Below, one piece after another: positions 1 to 9,754 of a DNA stretch of 20,589 nucleotides; the first letter of the stretch is position 1, and each line of letters starts with the position of its first letter. This stretch comes from Obelidium mucronatum. Lineage: Eukaryota; Chytridiomycota; Chytridiomycetes; Chytridiales; Chytriomycetaceae. The notes beneath the pieces are model-generated. The model saw only the letters and a list, made by a program, of their open reading frames with translations, ran no database searches and was not told the DNA's origin. The position numbers and the translations under genes are program-made. Location: positions 1 through 20,589 of the forward strand of contig JAIVFH010000428.1 in assembly GCA_025765595.1 (NCBI GenBank). Reading direction: 5' to 3'.

Positions 1-329
1 TGCAGCAGCAGACTGTGCCCGCGCTGCGCCGCCGCCCGCCCCGAGCCGCCGGCTGACTACAATGTCGCGCAGGCTGCGCTTCTTGCGCTCCGGCTCCGCG
101 CTTCCGGCTTCCGCTTCCGCTTCCACTTCCGTTGCGCCCCCGGGTCGTCAATGTTGAACACAAACTGGATCGGCGGTTTCACCTCCTCTTCTTCTTCTTC
201 AACTGGCCGCTGTTCAGACGCGTCTTCATGGACTTGCACTGAGACTTGGACTTGCACTTGGACTTCAGGCTCCACCGCTGTCTCTGTCTCTGTCACTTGA
301 TTCTCTGCCACTTGATTCTCTTGGTCCAT
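1..329 (-). CDS. Unknown acidic protein, N-terminal part (runs to window edge)
   Basis: I do not recognise this protein. The ATG at 329 (minus) opens a frame of 90 codons that stops at 57. The first half is Glu/Gln/Val-rich, with a QVQVQVQV-type dipeptide run and a six-Glu tract coded by a GAA/GAG repeat. It is followed by a hydrophobic patch (PIQFVFNIDDPG) and a basic stretch (KWKRKRKPE) that could be a nuclear localisation signal. After about position 150 a second minus frame is open to the window edge and reads as a plausible continuation (PERKKRSLRDIVVSRR), so an unseen splice or a sequence error may move the real protein into it. Bases 1-170 are far more GC-rich than the rest of the window. 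The gene lies 95 bp downstream of, and in the same direction as, the carbonic anhydrase. Only the start is reasonably supported. Confidence 0.4.
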
Positions 330-379
330 CGCGTTTTTTTAACAGGGCACGAGAGAGAGAATAGAAAAGAATGTAAATC

Positions 380-385
380 TTTATT
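380..385 (-). terminator. Poly(A) signal AATAAA of the carbonic anhydrase gene
   Basis: On the minus strand a canonical AATAAA lies about 40 nt downstream of the carbonic anhydrase stop codon and before the next minus-strand ATG at 329. Assignment is by motif and position only. Confidence 0.45.
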
Positions 386-424
386 GTGACGTTTACATAA
401 AAAAACGCGTTCTTCTGATCGATT

Positions 425-1838
425 TTAAAAGCAAAAGAATACTGCAAAAAGAGCCGCAACAGAAACGGATGCAAACACTTTGCTTCCAGACTTGTCAAGA
501 ATCGCCTTGGCAGAAGTGGTGGAACTTGTAGTCGAAGCAACGTAGGATGATGAAGTCAAAGACTCAGTCTTGATGATTGTAGTTGTACTATACTTGGTTT
601 CAGACTTGGTTTTATACGTCTTTCTCGTAGAAGTAGTAGCAGTTTCTTCCTTGTGATGATAATCACTTGTACCGTGGTTTGCTGTCTTGTTGAGAGACTT
701 GTTTGGCTGCGTGGTTCTCGCATTGAACGGCATCACTTTTGTAAACTTGTTTAATTGCGCTTGAGACAGTGTGAGTGGCTTGCTTGCAACAACCCACAAA
801 ACACTTTCGGTACACGGCGGAGTCGTGAGAGATCCACTGTACGAATAATACGTTGAATCCTTGAGGAAAGAAATGATGGAAGATAAATCCATGGTTGTGA
901 TTTTCGTCGTTGTGTTTTCCTTTTGTGGGATCTGTAGTTGTGTGTGAAAGTGTATAAGAAATTTTTCTGTTGAAAAAACTTTTCACATAAAATACTCAAC
1001 GTTATCCACAAACTGTTTAATCCAAGGATTTTCATCTCCAATTTCAAAAAAGATTCCAATCACACTGAGTTTTCCATCCGCTGTAGCATGGACAAAGTGG
1101 GCTTCCAATGGAAAGTCTTTTTTTTTCCCTTCAACATCAGCAAAAAGCAGGCGACATAATGACATTTTCATGTAAAAAAAGTCTACCTCCTTACATTTCT
1201 CTTCAATATGGTGTTCACTTGGAGAATGAAAGTGAACCTGTTGAACAGTGTATTCAATCCCATTAATCTGCTTGGAAACCAACGCAGGTGTCGCTTGCTT
1301 CATTTGCAACTGCACAGTGTGTCCGTTATTCAAGAATTCAAGGGGTGTCTTTGTCAATGATGATTCCCAAACGAGGGTCGGCTTCTTGTCCACAATGAGG
1401 TTGGTTCCCTCAAAGTTGATTGGCGACTGGTATTTTCTAGAAGACACAAAACCGGCGTGCCAAAAGATGTCAACTTATCAAGATCAATTACAACAGGGGT
1501 TTAATATGAAAGCCTTTTTTTGTTTACCCAGCTTGACAGGTTTTGCTAAATTTATCCCAGTTGTCATCGGAGGTTTCGCCTGTGTAGCAGTATTGGGTGG
1601 AGAATACATCATAAGCAAATACAACAAAACAAACAACCAAGAGTAAAAAAAAAGAACCTTCATAGGACCATCCAGCACGTCGTTCCAAATCAGATCTTTC
1701 CACGTTTCTTGAGTGAATCACGTCGGCAAGACAATTTGGCGCTCTACGTGCAACAGCTACAGAACTCGATTGTTCTGGAGATACCGTAGCATAGGCGGTG
1801 AGAGCAATGGTAAAAAGAGTAAACAAAGCAGTCTTCAT
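425..1838 (-). CDS. Secreted, probably GPI-anchored alpha-carbonic anhydrase
   Basis: Zinc enzyme for reversible CO2 hydration, predicted at the cell surface. Deduced exons (minus): 1838-1658, 1579-1528, 1436-1195, 1128-1001, 931-425; 1110 nt, 369 aa. Residues 1 to about 20 form a signal peptide (MKTALFTLFTIALTAYATVS). The alpha-CA domain runs from about residue 57 to 265 and includes WSYEG, QSPINF, NGH (H117, proton-shuttle position), the HFH zinc ligands H146 and H148, EAHFVH (H169, third ligand) and SLTTPPC. All active-site residues I can check are present. A Ser/Thr-rich linker follows, then a C-terminal hydrophobic tail after SGS, as in GPI-anchored proteins. The splices restore WSYEGETSDDNW, TCQAGKYQSPINF and FVDNIPQKENTTT, which match family spacing. 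The 66-nt intron at 1129-1194 is a multiple of three with no in-frame stop, so unspliced reading would insert 22 residues between the zinc ligands. The ATG at 1838 is preferred over an upstream in-frame one because it begins the signal peptide. Confidence 0.9.
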
Positions 1839-1859
1839 TTTTTTTTTTTTTTTTTTTTT
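1838..1859. repeat. Homopolymer T tract (22 T; poly-A on the minus strand)
   Basis: An uninterrupted run of 22 T directly abuts the carbonic anhydrase ATG on its 5' side, so the mRNA leader would be A-rich. Such a run is length-unstable and error-prone. The rest of the 188-bp spacer (1839-2026) holds a second T tract at about 1998-2010 and no convincing gene. Confidence 0.8.
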
Positions 1860-2018
1860 GGTTTGTTTTTTTGTTTTCTGGAATCTGGGTGGGCACGCTT
1901 GGTTTCGACACGCCAATCAGGATACATCGAACCCCCGCACCATGAATATCTTGGCGGCTTAAAAAGAAAAAAGGGCTTCACCAACCATGGTTGCTTATTT
2001 TTTTTTTTTTAAATTTGT

Positions 2019-2024
2019 TTTATT
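2019..2024 (-). terminator. Poly(A) signal AATAAA of the TMEM62-like gene
   Basis: A minus-strand AATAAA begins two bases after the TGA stop at 2029-2027, implying a very short 3' UTR. Motif-based assignment. Confidence 0.4.
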
Positions 2025-2026
2025 AA

Positions 2027-4814
2027 TCATGTCCTCCTTCGAATTGTAGTGTTTCCCACAATTTCCTCGTCTCCACCACCACCACCACCACCACCACTAC
2101 CAATTCCTATCGATGCCAGATTTGAGACCCGCTCATCTTGCTCAAAATCTTGGTCGTCGTCGTTCTCAATCTCGGCGGCATTCCCACTAAACCTTCCTCC
2201 TCTACCACTCCCACCTCCACCACACCACCTGAAAACACCACCAGTCCATACTCTCTGCCCACCACCACCACCAGCAAGCACCCAAACAGCCCACCCCGTC
2301 ATCCACATTTTCCCTGGACTCACAAACACAGACACGTACCCATAAGTCCACCCAAAGAACCCGAAATACGTTGCAAGCGAGATCCAGAGGGTGAACGCTA
2401 GAAACGGGAGTATCTGTGTGTATATGGTTGAAGCGAGAGCGAATAAAACGTGGAAGGAGGAGGAGGAGGAGGAGTTTTGTCGGGTTCTTGTGCGGACTGG
2501 GGGTGGTGAGTTGTAGGCGAGGATCAAGAGGAGTGGGAAGATGAAGAAGGTGTGTTCCCAAAGAGCTGATAACATGAAAAAAAAAGTTAGTAGAATATAG
2601 CACACACAATGTCTCTTCACCCCCACCAAAACGAACCTATATACCAAGTATCCAGAATCGGAACCCATTCGCCAACCCCTTTTGGAAACCATATCCCATA
2701 TACATAAAAGAATCCAACGCGCCGCGAAACCGACTCGGCGCTGGGGACCAAGTTCCCAATAAACCAAGGCCCCACGAGAATGTAGTTGAGGTATATGTAA
2801 AAAGGGTAAAATAGTGAGGGTGTGTTTGCAAAGTTGAGGAATCGGAGAGTCCAGAGTATGAATAAACGTTCAAGGTTTTTGGAGAGCATTGTGGGTAGGT
2901 AAGAGAGGGGAGATGTGGATGGCGACGAGGACGATGATGATGGGGTGATTGATCGTGGCGGTGTTGCACCTGATTCCATGTTATCGAGGAGTGTGGATGT
3001 AGAAGGGGATCTTGTTAATAATGGTGAGAGGGAATTCAAGCTATGTAGTTTCCGGGTTAATGAGGCGCGTGTGGTTGTGTATCGGTTTTCCAATGTTAAC
3101 TTGTCGCGGGCGATTTTGGGGATCAAAACCAGGGAGGTGATGACCAAGTGAGCAAACACAAAGAGGCCCTTGAGCTATTTTGTTGCATTAATAATATTGA
3201 GCGAAGAGAACAGAATCAAAAAAGGAAACGATGGCGACATACCAAATTCTCAAAGTGCGCTGCAATGATGTATCCACCAACTCCTGACTCCATTCCATGA
3301 GATTTAGCTCTATACCCATCGACGCGAAAAACAATCGTTTTGGTGGCGCGGTAACCCGCTTCATCCACCGCCACAACTTGCAGCAAATTGTCTTTGCCGT
3401 CATTCCAATGCTGTGGATCCCATTTCGCAACATACAATGGAAGATGGTTTTGCGTCTCATTGATGGCTTGGATGCTGCTCCATGGCTTTGAGGACCCTTT
3501 GTATTCAATGGTTGATGTGATTTGGGTTCCATCGATTGAGATTGTAATGTTGGATGGATGGATGGGGGTCTTGGATTGCGAAAATGAATATATTAATAGT
3601 CTGATGTGAGTGCTTGTTAATATTTTGTGGATGGGTTCGTGTGTTGGTGTTGCGAATCTGGCAGAACAAGTTAATTTGAACATCGGGAAGAGAAAAAAAA
3701 AAGGCCAAGTCAACCTTGCATCTCTTGGATTTGTTATTAAAATCAATGGCTCTCTTGGATGAGCAACATCGTCAGGAACCGGGAATGGTAAAGGCCCAGT
3801 TTTGATGTCATGGCTGACACGCTTCGGAACACCCCCAGCGATAGAGAGGACTTGATCCGAAACAGCAATAAAATCATGGTCCACAGCAATGATTCGATAG
3901 AGCCCATTGTCCTTCATATCTCCAAGCTCCAGCTCCAGGAGGTTAACAGAGGAATGGTATCCATACATTGTCAAATTCCCAATCAGTTTATGCAAATGTC
4001 CCGAAACCCACATGGAAACGCCTTTCGAAAGGTCATGAAAAGTTCTGCCGTCAGAGGACGTCCCCATCACCATTGTGGACGTGGGATAATGTGTGAAGAT
4101 GAATGTGTGGTTATGCGTTTTGGATTTATCGACAATAGAGGCAAGGGCGTTCATATCTCCAGAGTCAAGAGTGCCGAAAAAGTTGATTGGACGAGACATT
4201 CCAGCGGCAGGACAGGCATCCAAGGCACCAAAGGAATAAACACCAAAACCCAAGTTCAAGTCAAAAGAATAACCCATCTCCTTGACTTTTGAAAACCGGG
4301 CAAACTGTGACCTCCGGAATCCTTCTTCATCGAATAAATCCACGTCGAAGCAGTCATGGTTTCCTCGTTGGTCAAAGTAAAAGTTGTTGCGTAGAGATAT
4401 TTTGGAATCATTGAGAATGGATTCATAGGCGACCCATTCGTCTAAGAACTGAGTGGATATAAGTTTCGATGGTGTTTTTGCGTCAATGAGGTCCCCGGTG
4501 AGTAAGACCAGTTTCGGGGCAATGGCCGGCAGTTCGTGTTGGAGGAATGATGCAAAGTGGGGGAGACCACCAACAGGATTTGACCGTGAAATGTGAATAT
4601 CTGAGATTTGGATGAATGTAAACAGGTTTTCTGCAGAGTCGCCGAGCAACGGACTGATGTTGTTGCTGTGGGATTCAGCTGTTTTCTGAAGTCCAGGTTG
4701 GTCGAGCCCCGATGCACTGTCTTTTAGTCTAGTCCGAGCCATGGAGTTTAGTCGCCACGAGTAAAGCCATATGAGTAATGTTGTTGGAATGTAGAAATAG
4801 TTAACTATCTTCAT
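2027..4814 (-). CDS. TMEM62: TMEM62-like membrane metallophosphoesterase
   Basis: Calcineurin-like phosphoesterase fused to a multi-pass membrane region, as in TMEM62; the physiological substrate is unknown. Deduced exons (minus): 4814-3715, 3657-3243, 3174-2637, 2565-2027; 863 aa. A membrane anchor lies near the N-terminus (about residues 4-18). Metal-binding motifs are complete: SDIH (D72, H74), TGDLID (D108), GNHD (152-154), THYP (H242) and GHLH (H273, H275). A family-typical stretch follows (ILITNPRD, STHIRLLIYS, DEAGYRATKTIVFRVDG), then several hydrophobic segments with YLNYILVGPWFIG and LWEHTFFIFPLLLILAY. A Ser-rich loop and a Gly-rich acidic tail are fungal additions coded by triplet repeats. 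The intron at 3658-3714 (57 nt) keeps the frame if retained. An in-frame ATG at 4964 would add 50 residues but overlaps NDUFS4 exon 1 on the other strand; ATG 4814 starts the anchor directly and is preferred. Confidence 0.85.
2073..2097. repeat. (CCA)n triplet repeat coding poly-Gly in TMEM62
   Basis: Eight CCA units on the plus strand; read on the minus strand they encode the eight-Gly run near the C-terminus of the TMEM62-like protein. Confidence 0.85.
2455..2474. repeat. (AGG)n triplet repeat coding poly-Ser in TMEM62
   Basis: A run of AGG units on the plus strand encodes a six-Ser stretch on the minus strand, between two hydrophobic segments of the TMEM62-like protein. Confidence 0.8.
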
Positions 4815-4837
4815 TTTCCTATTATTTGTTTTAAAAA
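4815..4837. promoter_or_regulatory. 23-bp divergent spacer between TMEM62 and NDUFS4 start codons
   Basis: Only 23 bp separate the two divergent ATGs. The sequence is AT-rich with a short poly-A stretch. Both core promoters must therefore lie inside the neighbouring gene, giving overlapping 5' ends. The spacing is seen; shared regulation is inferred. Confidence 0.6.
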
Positions 4838-5592
4838 ATGCAACGGTTCTCTGTTCTTCGACGCCAACTTTCGTCAAAGGCGCTCGAACAAACCAACAGC
4901 GAACGCCGATTGTTCCAGGCTGAGCTTCTTTCTGGTTAGCTTGTTGTTCCTTTTTTTCTGCCATCTTTCGTCTACTGGTCTTTCTACACAGTCGTACTTA
5001 AAAGACTCAAATCAGGGGCCCCACAGGAGCTGACGCAACACGCTGTCCGCATCTACAGACCAGCAAATACTCCAACCCAGAATGGATCAGCTCGCTCAAA
5101 CCACTGGCGTATCGACTTTGACACAATGGACAAGTGGGAGAACTCTCTTATGGGCTGGTCTTCTAGGTGTGTGGCTTATGAACTCCTTTTGAGGCGAAGA
5201 GGATCTCGGATGTTTTGGATTGGATTGGACGGCGATTGGTGGCTCTTTCTTGAGGAAGCAAAAAAAGAAACCAACAGGCGAACACGAACAACCATGGGAT
5301 CAATATTCGCGCACTGATCTCATTCTAACCTATGGGGTCTATGTTAATTAGTGCCGATCCTGTCCAGGCTCTTTCGCTCAAATTCGTGAACAAGGAAGAC
5401 GCTATTCTCTTTGCTGAGCGTCAGGGATACGATTACTGGGTTGATTTGCCAAAAGAAGGCGTGTTTAAACCAAAGATGTATGCCGATAACTTTAAGGTAA
5501 ACCAGCTTGTTTTATATTACTTTTTGATGCTCAAGCCAACGCTATATTGATAGTACTCTGATAAACCACTGCGTCTTATGAGAACCAAGTAA
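4838..5592 (+). CDS. NDUFS4: NADH:ubiquinone oxidoreductase 18-kDa subunit (NDUFS4)
   Basis: Accessory subunit of mitochondrial complex I, peripheral arm. Deduced exons: 4838-4934, 5016-5166, 5352-5496, 5554-5592; 432 nt, 143 aa, a normal size for this subunit. Residues 1 to about 27 are an Arg-rich mitochondrial presequence (MQRFSVLRRQLSS). Family landmarks follow: SGAPQELTQHAVRIYRP, HWRIDFDTMDKWENSLMGW, SSADPVQ, KFVNKEDAILFAERQGYDY, KMYADNFKYSDK and the terminal LRLMRTK with basic end. The first exon is outside any long open frame; it was placed by its presequence and by a phase-1 donor (GTTAGC at 4935). Two acceptors fit the phase, after 4991 and after 5015. The second gives SGAPQELT, which matches other NDUFS4 proteins better and is preferred. 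Intron 2 is the longest in the window (185 nt). The gene is divergent to TMEM62. AATAAA at 5632-5637 is the likely poly(A) signal. Confidence 0.92.
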
Positions 5593-5663
5593 TTCTCAGA
5601 TTGCGAGAGAGAGAGCGTCTTGGGTCAAACAAATAAAAGAAACAGTTCAAAAAAAAAATAAAC

Positions 5664-6072
5664 ATGTTCCGACCTCTACTTAAACTTCGACCAGCGCTGC
5701 GATACTCCCCACAACGACTCTATTCAACCAACTTGGAAGGCACAAAATGGGCAAATGGTTTGTGGAATACTATTTGAGGGTTTTTAAAAACAGAGGGGTG
5801 ATCAACTCCTTTGGACTTGGCTTTTTATGCAGAAGCATCACCTGCCGAGGGTCCCATCGAAATCAACCAGTTCAAACTATTTCTTTGCGTCTGTGTCGGC
5901 ATGGTCGCTGGTGTCAAACTTGCAGATATCGCCTTCCAACCAGATCTGGTTCGTGTCAACTTTTCAACCCTTCACAGTTGTAGAAACTGACTTGAATCTT
6001 TCATTCAACCAGACGCTTCCACTTGAAGCTGCTGCAAAATCACTGCAAGAAGAAGCAGAAAAGAAGCAATAA
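5664..6072 (+). CDS. Small mitochondrial single-pass membrane protein
   Basis: Not recognised as a named family. ATG 5664 opens an Arg-rich amphipathic presequence (MFRPLLKLRPALRYSPQRLY) typical of mitochondrial import. Intron 1 is 5758-5832 (75 nt), giving the junction TKWANEASPAEGPIEI. A hydrophobic segment follows (FKLFLCVCVGMVA). The second intron is uncertain: 5911-5977 (67 nt, donor GTGTCA) is in phase and leads to the C-terminal frame ending SLQEEAEKKQ, for 88 aa in total. Reading on without that splice gives VKLADIAFQPDL and then a stop at about 5990. The hydrophilic, charged C-terminus suggests a short inner-membrane protein such as a respiratory-complex accessory or assembly factor; that is inference. 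The stop codon overlaps an AATAAA, and the next gene starts 29 nt later. Confidence 0.55.
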
Positions 6073-6101
6073 AAAAAAACTACAAAATAAACTTGGATGA
6101 C

Positions 6102-9031
6102 ATGGAAAACCACATTGTTGGAACTACGTCACCGTCCCTTGTCCATGCTACTCTTACCCGAAGTCCATCAATTCTGAATCCTCTGAGACCATCGTCTTCA
6201 AAAGAACCTTTCTTTCGCACGTTGAATTCGGGTGTCAAAAGCTCTCTGTGTGTTCAAGTTTCTGAATCATCCAACCTGATAGCCAACTCTTCTTCAAAGG
6301 AAAATGAGCTTGAGAACCAACAACGGAAACGAGAAAACAGGAGAAGGAAGACGTTGGGAATACTTCTTGGCTTTTTGCCTCCGAGCAGCAGCAGTAGTTC
6401 AGCAACTCAAACAAAGCGGCATCGAACAACATCTGAACCAATCCTGAGAAACTCAATGATGCCACAATCGCCACTGAATCCATCATCAAGGGAGAGACTG
6501 TCGTCGGCGGGGAGCAGCATCCACTCAAGGTCGCCCGTGGCTGCTTTTGCTTTGTCTCCCAACCGCAGGTTATCCTCTTCACCCAAACCAGCGTCTCCCT
6601 CCCAGAACCACCACCGCCATTCTTCTAAATCGCTCATTCATACTGCCAAATATCTCATTGAACAACTGGAACAACTGTGGGCGGAAGTCGCTGATTCTCC
6701 TTCTGAGGCGACAACCCCGACTTCAAAATACCCGAGATCTCCACAGCAACTATCTGTGACGATTAATGGAATTGATTGGACCTCGGCGGCGCGGGGAACT
6801 GGCAGTGCTGTGGCTGCTGCTGGTTGGGAGTCGGAGGATGGCAACAATCTCTTCTTTTTTGGGAATGGTGGTGGGACAGCAACAGATGCTACGGAAGTCC
6901 GTAGAGTATCTGGGTCTTCGTTTTTGGATTCTCCAGTGCTGAGAGCTTTGAAGGATGATAAAGTGGTCAACAATGCTGCTTTGGTGGTATGTTGACATTG
7001 AAACAACACCATTCACCAACCATTAACCAAAAAAAAAACCCCCACAGCCAATCATTGCAAACCTTCAAGAACTCGTCAATGATGAAGTTGAAAGAAGAAA
7101 CAGTGTCCTCGAATCCATCAAAGAGCTTCACGACCACTTATTTGAAAGCTGCGAGAGACTCTGCGTTCCGATAGAGACTTTTATCCATCATAAAGGGTTC
7201 CCTGCCTCGTCGTCGATTTATGTGAAAAGGGATATGTTGGTTGCCCGAGTATCTCATGTGGATCAGATTATTCGTGCTAGACAGGAGAGGTTGAATGCTT
7301 TGAAAGATGGGTGTTTGGAGATTCGGAAGGTTTTGGAAGATTTGAGCTCGGTTGAATTCCAAGTGGTGAGTCTTTGACAGTGTTGTTGGTGGTGTATTGA
7401 TGCGAAAAACAGACTGCACCAGATGATCTGTCGGCTTCGACCATTGAATCATGGGCCAAGAATCTGTATGATTTGGAGGAAGAAAAGGTGTTTTTTTCAT
7501 TCTTCCCGCTGTATTTTCTTAAACGTGCAGTGTCAAAAAAAAAAATAGGCGAAACGTCAAAGCCAAATCGCCAAAACTTGCTCAAAAATCCATAAACTGT
7601 CAACAATATTATCTAGATTCCCGTCTGCAAGCGAGGAAGAAGTTAATTTGACCCAATTTCTGCAGTCTCCACTGCCAACGTTTGAAAATGAGGACTCTCT
7701 CCCCGCTCTACCAAATTCTTTGGCTTCAGCTTCGGATACTACAATCCCGGCTCAAACCAATCAACCTCGAAATGGTAGCAGCTCTGTATATACCCAAATT
7801 GTTCTTGAGCAACACTATAGAACTCTCCTTCAAAGCAGTAACAGCACCGTCGCGGTTTCGATATCGCTTACACGCGCGTGTATTGCTTGGCTTCAAGCAC
7901 TCGCAGACAATTTGGACGCCGAGTTACAATCGAAGCGCGATTTATGTAAACGTCTGGTCAAGGAGATTGGAATGTGTTTGGAGGAACTGGGAAGAGATCC
8001 TGAGGAAGTAAGACTGGATGAAGAGGATCTTGGGAGGATTGATGAAGTGAGTGCTTTGGTTTCATCTGTTACATTTTCCTTGTCTTCATATTTTCTTCCC
8101 ATGGGATGTCGTCTGATGTTTCATATTCAAGTATACGCAAATGGCTGATTCATTGCGTGAAGAGTGGAAAAAGAAGATGCAAGAAGTTGTGGTTGGCCTT
8201 TTGGTGGAGTTGACAAATTGGTGGGATAAATGCCATATTGTACCCGAAGAAAGGAAAGTCTTTACAGTTCAATTCGGAGATAGTTGAGTAAATAGGATGA
8301 TAGTGAGGGGTTTTTGTTTAGGTGCTGACTTTTGGAACAGATTTATTTTCACCACTCACCGTGGAAACCATCACACTCGAGCTCCTGGCTCTACAAGATC
8401 GTTATGAGTTGGAGTATCCAATGTATTCGTTGATTGAACAACGGACTGCACTTTTGGAAAAAATGGTGGACTTTGAAAAAAGCGCTTCTGATCCTCGACG
8501 TTTATTTCGATCATCTTTCCAATTGAACGAGGAAGAGAGATTCCGGAAAAGTTGTGTGCCTAATTTATTGAAGGTGGAAGAGTCTTTGAGAGGGAAAATG
8601 AAGGGATTCGAACAAGGTATTTTTTCGGCAGAAAATTTTTTCGGTTTTTTTTTTTTTTTGATGACATGTGTTTTTTGTTTTTTTCAGAACAAGAAAAGCC
8701 ATTTATCTTTCGTGGATCAAGATATTTGGATTTGCTTGAGAAGGAGACTTCTGAGCGGTTCTTGAACGAGGCTCTATTTATATTTGATACAACTGGCATG
8801 GCACAAACCCGAACATCTGTATCGTCGACCACTCCTGGAAAAACACGCAGACCATCCGCCAATGCTAATAATGGTAGTGGTGGGGCTGGCATTAACTCCC
8901 CAAAGTTGACTGCAGAAGCGTCTTCTTCCGTAAGTATGTCGGGCAAGAGGGGAGTTACCAAGTCTGCATCGATGGCTGGGATTGGGGGGATGGTGCGCGG
9001 ACGATCCAATTCATCAGTGATGAAGAAGTGA
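6102..9031 (+). CDS. ASE1: Ase1/PRC1/MAP65 family microtubule-bundling protein
   Basis: Antiparallel microtubule crosslinker of the spindle midzone (MAP65/Ase1/PRC1 family). Deduced exons: 6102-6986, 7048-7365, 7413-7487, 7549-8046, 8132-8266, 8322-8616, 8688-9031; 2550 nt, 849 aa. The family region begins near residue 175 (LIHTAKYLIEQLEQLWAEV) and continues as long charged helices (NLQELVNDEVERRN, HVDQIIRARQERLNALKDG, SKRDLCKRLVKEIG). The conserved microtubule-binding part follows: NWWDKCHIVPEER, FEKSASDPRRLFRSSFQLNEEERFRK, PNLLKVEESLRGKM, then a basic Ser/Gly-rich tail. An unusual Ser/Pro-rich N-terminal region of about 170 residues contains many SP dipeptides, possible CDK sites. ATG 6102 is the first in-frame ATG after the previous stop. 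Introns are 47-85 nt. Family assignment is firm from the spectrin-like domain; the N-terminal extension has no assigned role. Confidence 0.85.
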
Positions 9032-9117
9032 TGGTTGGATTTATTCATTAGGTTGCTCGTTGTTATTTATTATTATGTTATAAAGCTTTTTTGGTTTTAA
9101 CTTAATCTTTGTCCGGT

Positions 9118-9651
9118 TTAACCCTGAACAGCAATGACATTAAATTGAGGATTCTTTCCCAAAGCAGCCTTTGCAGAAGACAACTGGCACCACTTATTCA
9201 TGTAATTTGTAGCAACACATTTCTTTGCAGCACGACATGCTTCCTGGCAGTCAGATGTGTTAGCAACGCGAATGCCACTGCCAATTTCGCTTCCCGTAAT
9301 TCGAAAACCGGGAATCAGATTGGGATCTGCCTTGGAGTATGGTACATACAGAATGGCCTTTGGGTTCAGTTTGGCTCTTTTCGCGGGCAAGGCGGACTTT
9401 AAGACGCACGTGTTTGTTGATGGGACGTGAATTACAGCAATGCATGATGGTGGTGGCGAGCCTTTATGTTTGCTTGCATTTTGGTTGTATGTGTCACATG
9501 CAGTTGTGCAGGAAGCAGGAGTTTCTGCTGTGACAATGAGGACATCTGTTCCAGAGTAATCTGCCCCTGGGAGCGAGACCCAAGTGGTTTTACAAGCTGC
9601 TAATATCGCGAGAGTGGAGAAGATTAAGAAGGAGAGCGCGTTCATAATCAT
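9118..9651 (-). CDS. Secreted Cys-rich protein with two PAN/Apple-like modules
   Basis: Single-exon gene. ATG 9651 (MIMNALS) starts a clear signal peptide (MNALSFLIFSTLAILAACK); an in-frame ATG at 9681 would add ten polar residues and is less likely. The mature part shows two similar Cys-containing units. The first has SCTTACDTYNQ, CIAVIHVPSTNTCVLKS. The second has DCQEACRAAKKCVATNYM and WCQLSSAKAALG. The pattern (Cys-x3-Cys, then aromatic/hydrophobic strand, then Cys with a short Leu-Ser ending) is that of PAN/Apple domains, which bind protein or carbohydrate. No enzymatic residues are apparent. It is convergent with ASE1 (86 bp apart) and divergent from the 9852 gene. A role in wall or substrate binding is inference. 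The domain call rests on the spacing pattern rather than an alignment. Confidence 0.65.
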   Translation of the reverse strand: MIMNALSFLIFSTLAILAACKTTWVSLPGADYSGTDVLIVTAETPASCTTACDTYNQNASKHKGSPPPSCIAVIHVPSTNTCVLKSALPAKRAKLNPKAILYVPYSKADPNLIPGFRITGSEIGSGIRVANTSDCQEACRAAKKCVATNYMNKWCQLSSAKAALGKNPQFNVIAVQG

Positions 9652-9754
9652 TGATTGTATTAATTTTTGTTTGACAGGCACAGTTCAAACTCCGACAAAG
9701 AAAATGAAACGGAGTGCAGAACGTGGAATGAATTTGAATTTTCTGGTAATGAAT

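Noticed and set aside
1248..1646. Plus-strand open frame of 132 codons
   Set aside because: It runs opposite three well-supported carbonic anhydrase exons and shows no family features.
2049..2609. Pro-rich and Trp/Gly-rich frames on both strands
   Set aside because: They come from the CCA and AGG triplet repeats read in other frames of the last TMEM62 exon.
3810..4292. Plus-strand open frame of 160 codons
   Set aside because: It is antisense to the phosphoesterase domain, where motif-by-motif conservation supports the minus strand.
4815..4964. 50-residue N-terminal extension of the TMEM62-like protein from an ATG at 4964
   Set aside because: It lies antisense to NDUFS4 exon 1, which has a clear presequence and an in-phase splice; the ATG at 4814 starts directly at the membrane anchor.
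4992..5015. Alternative NDUFS4 exon 2 start after the acceptor at 4991
   Set aside because: It is in phase but inserts eight extra residues before SGAPQELT; the acceptor at 5015 restores the family sequence.
5126..5317. Short plus-strand protein starting at 5126
   Set aside because: It is NDUFS4 exon 2 read through into its 185-nt intron.
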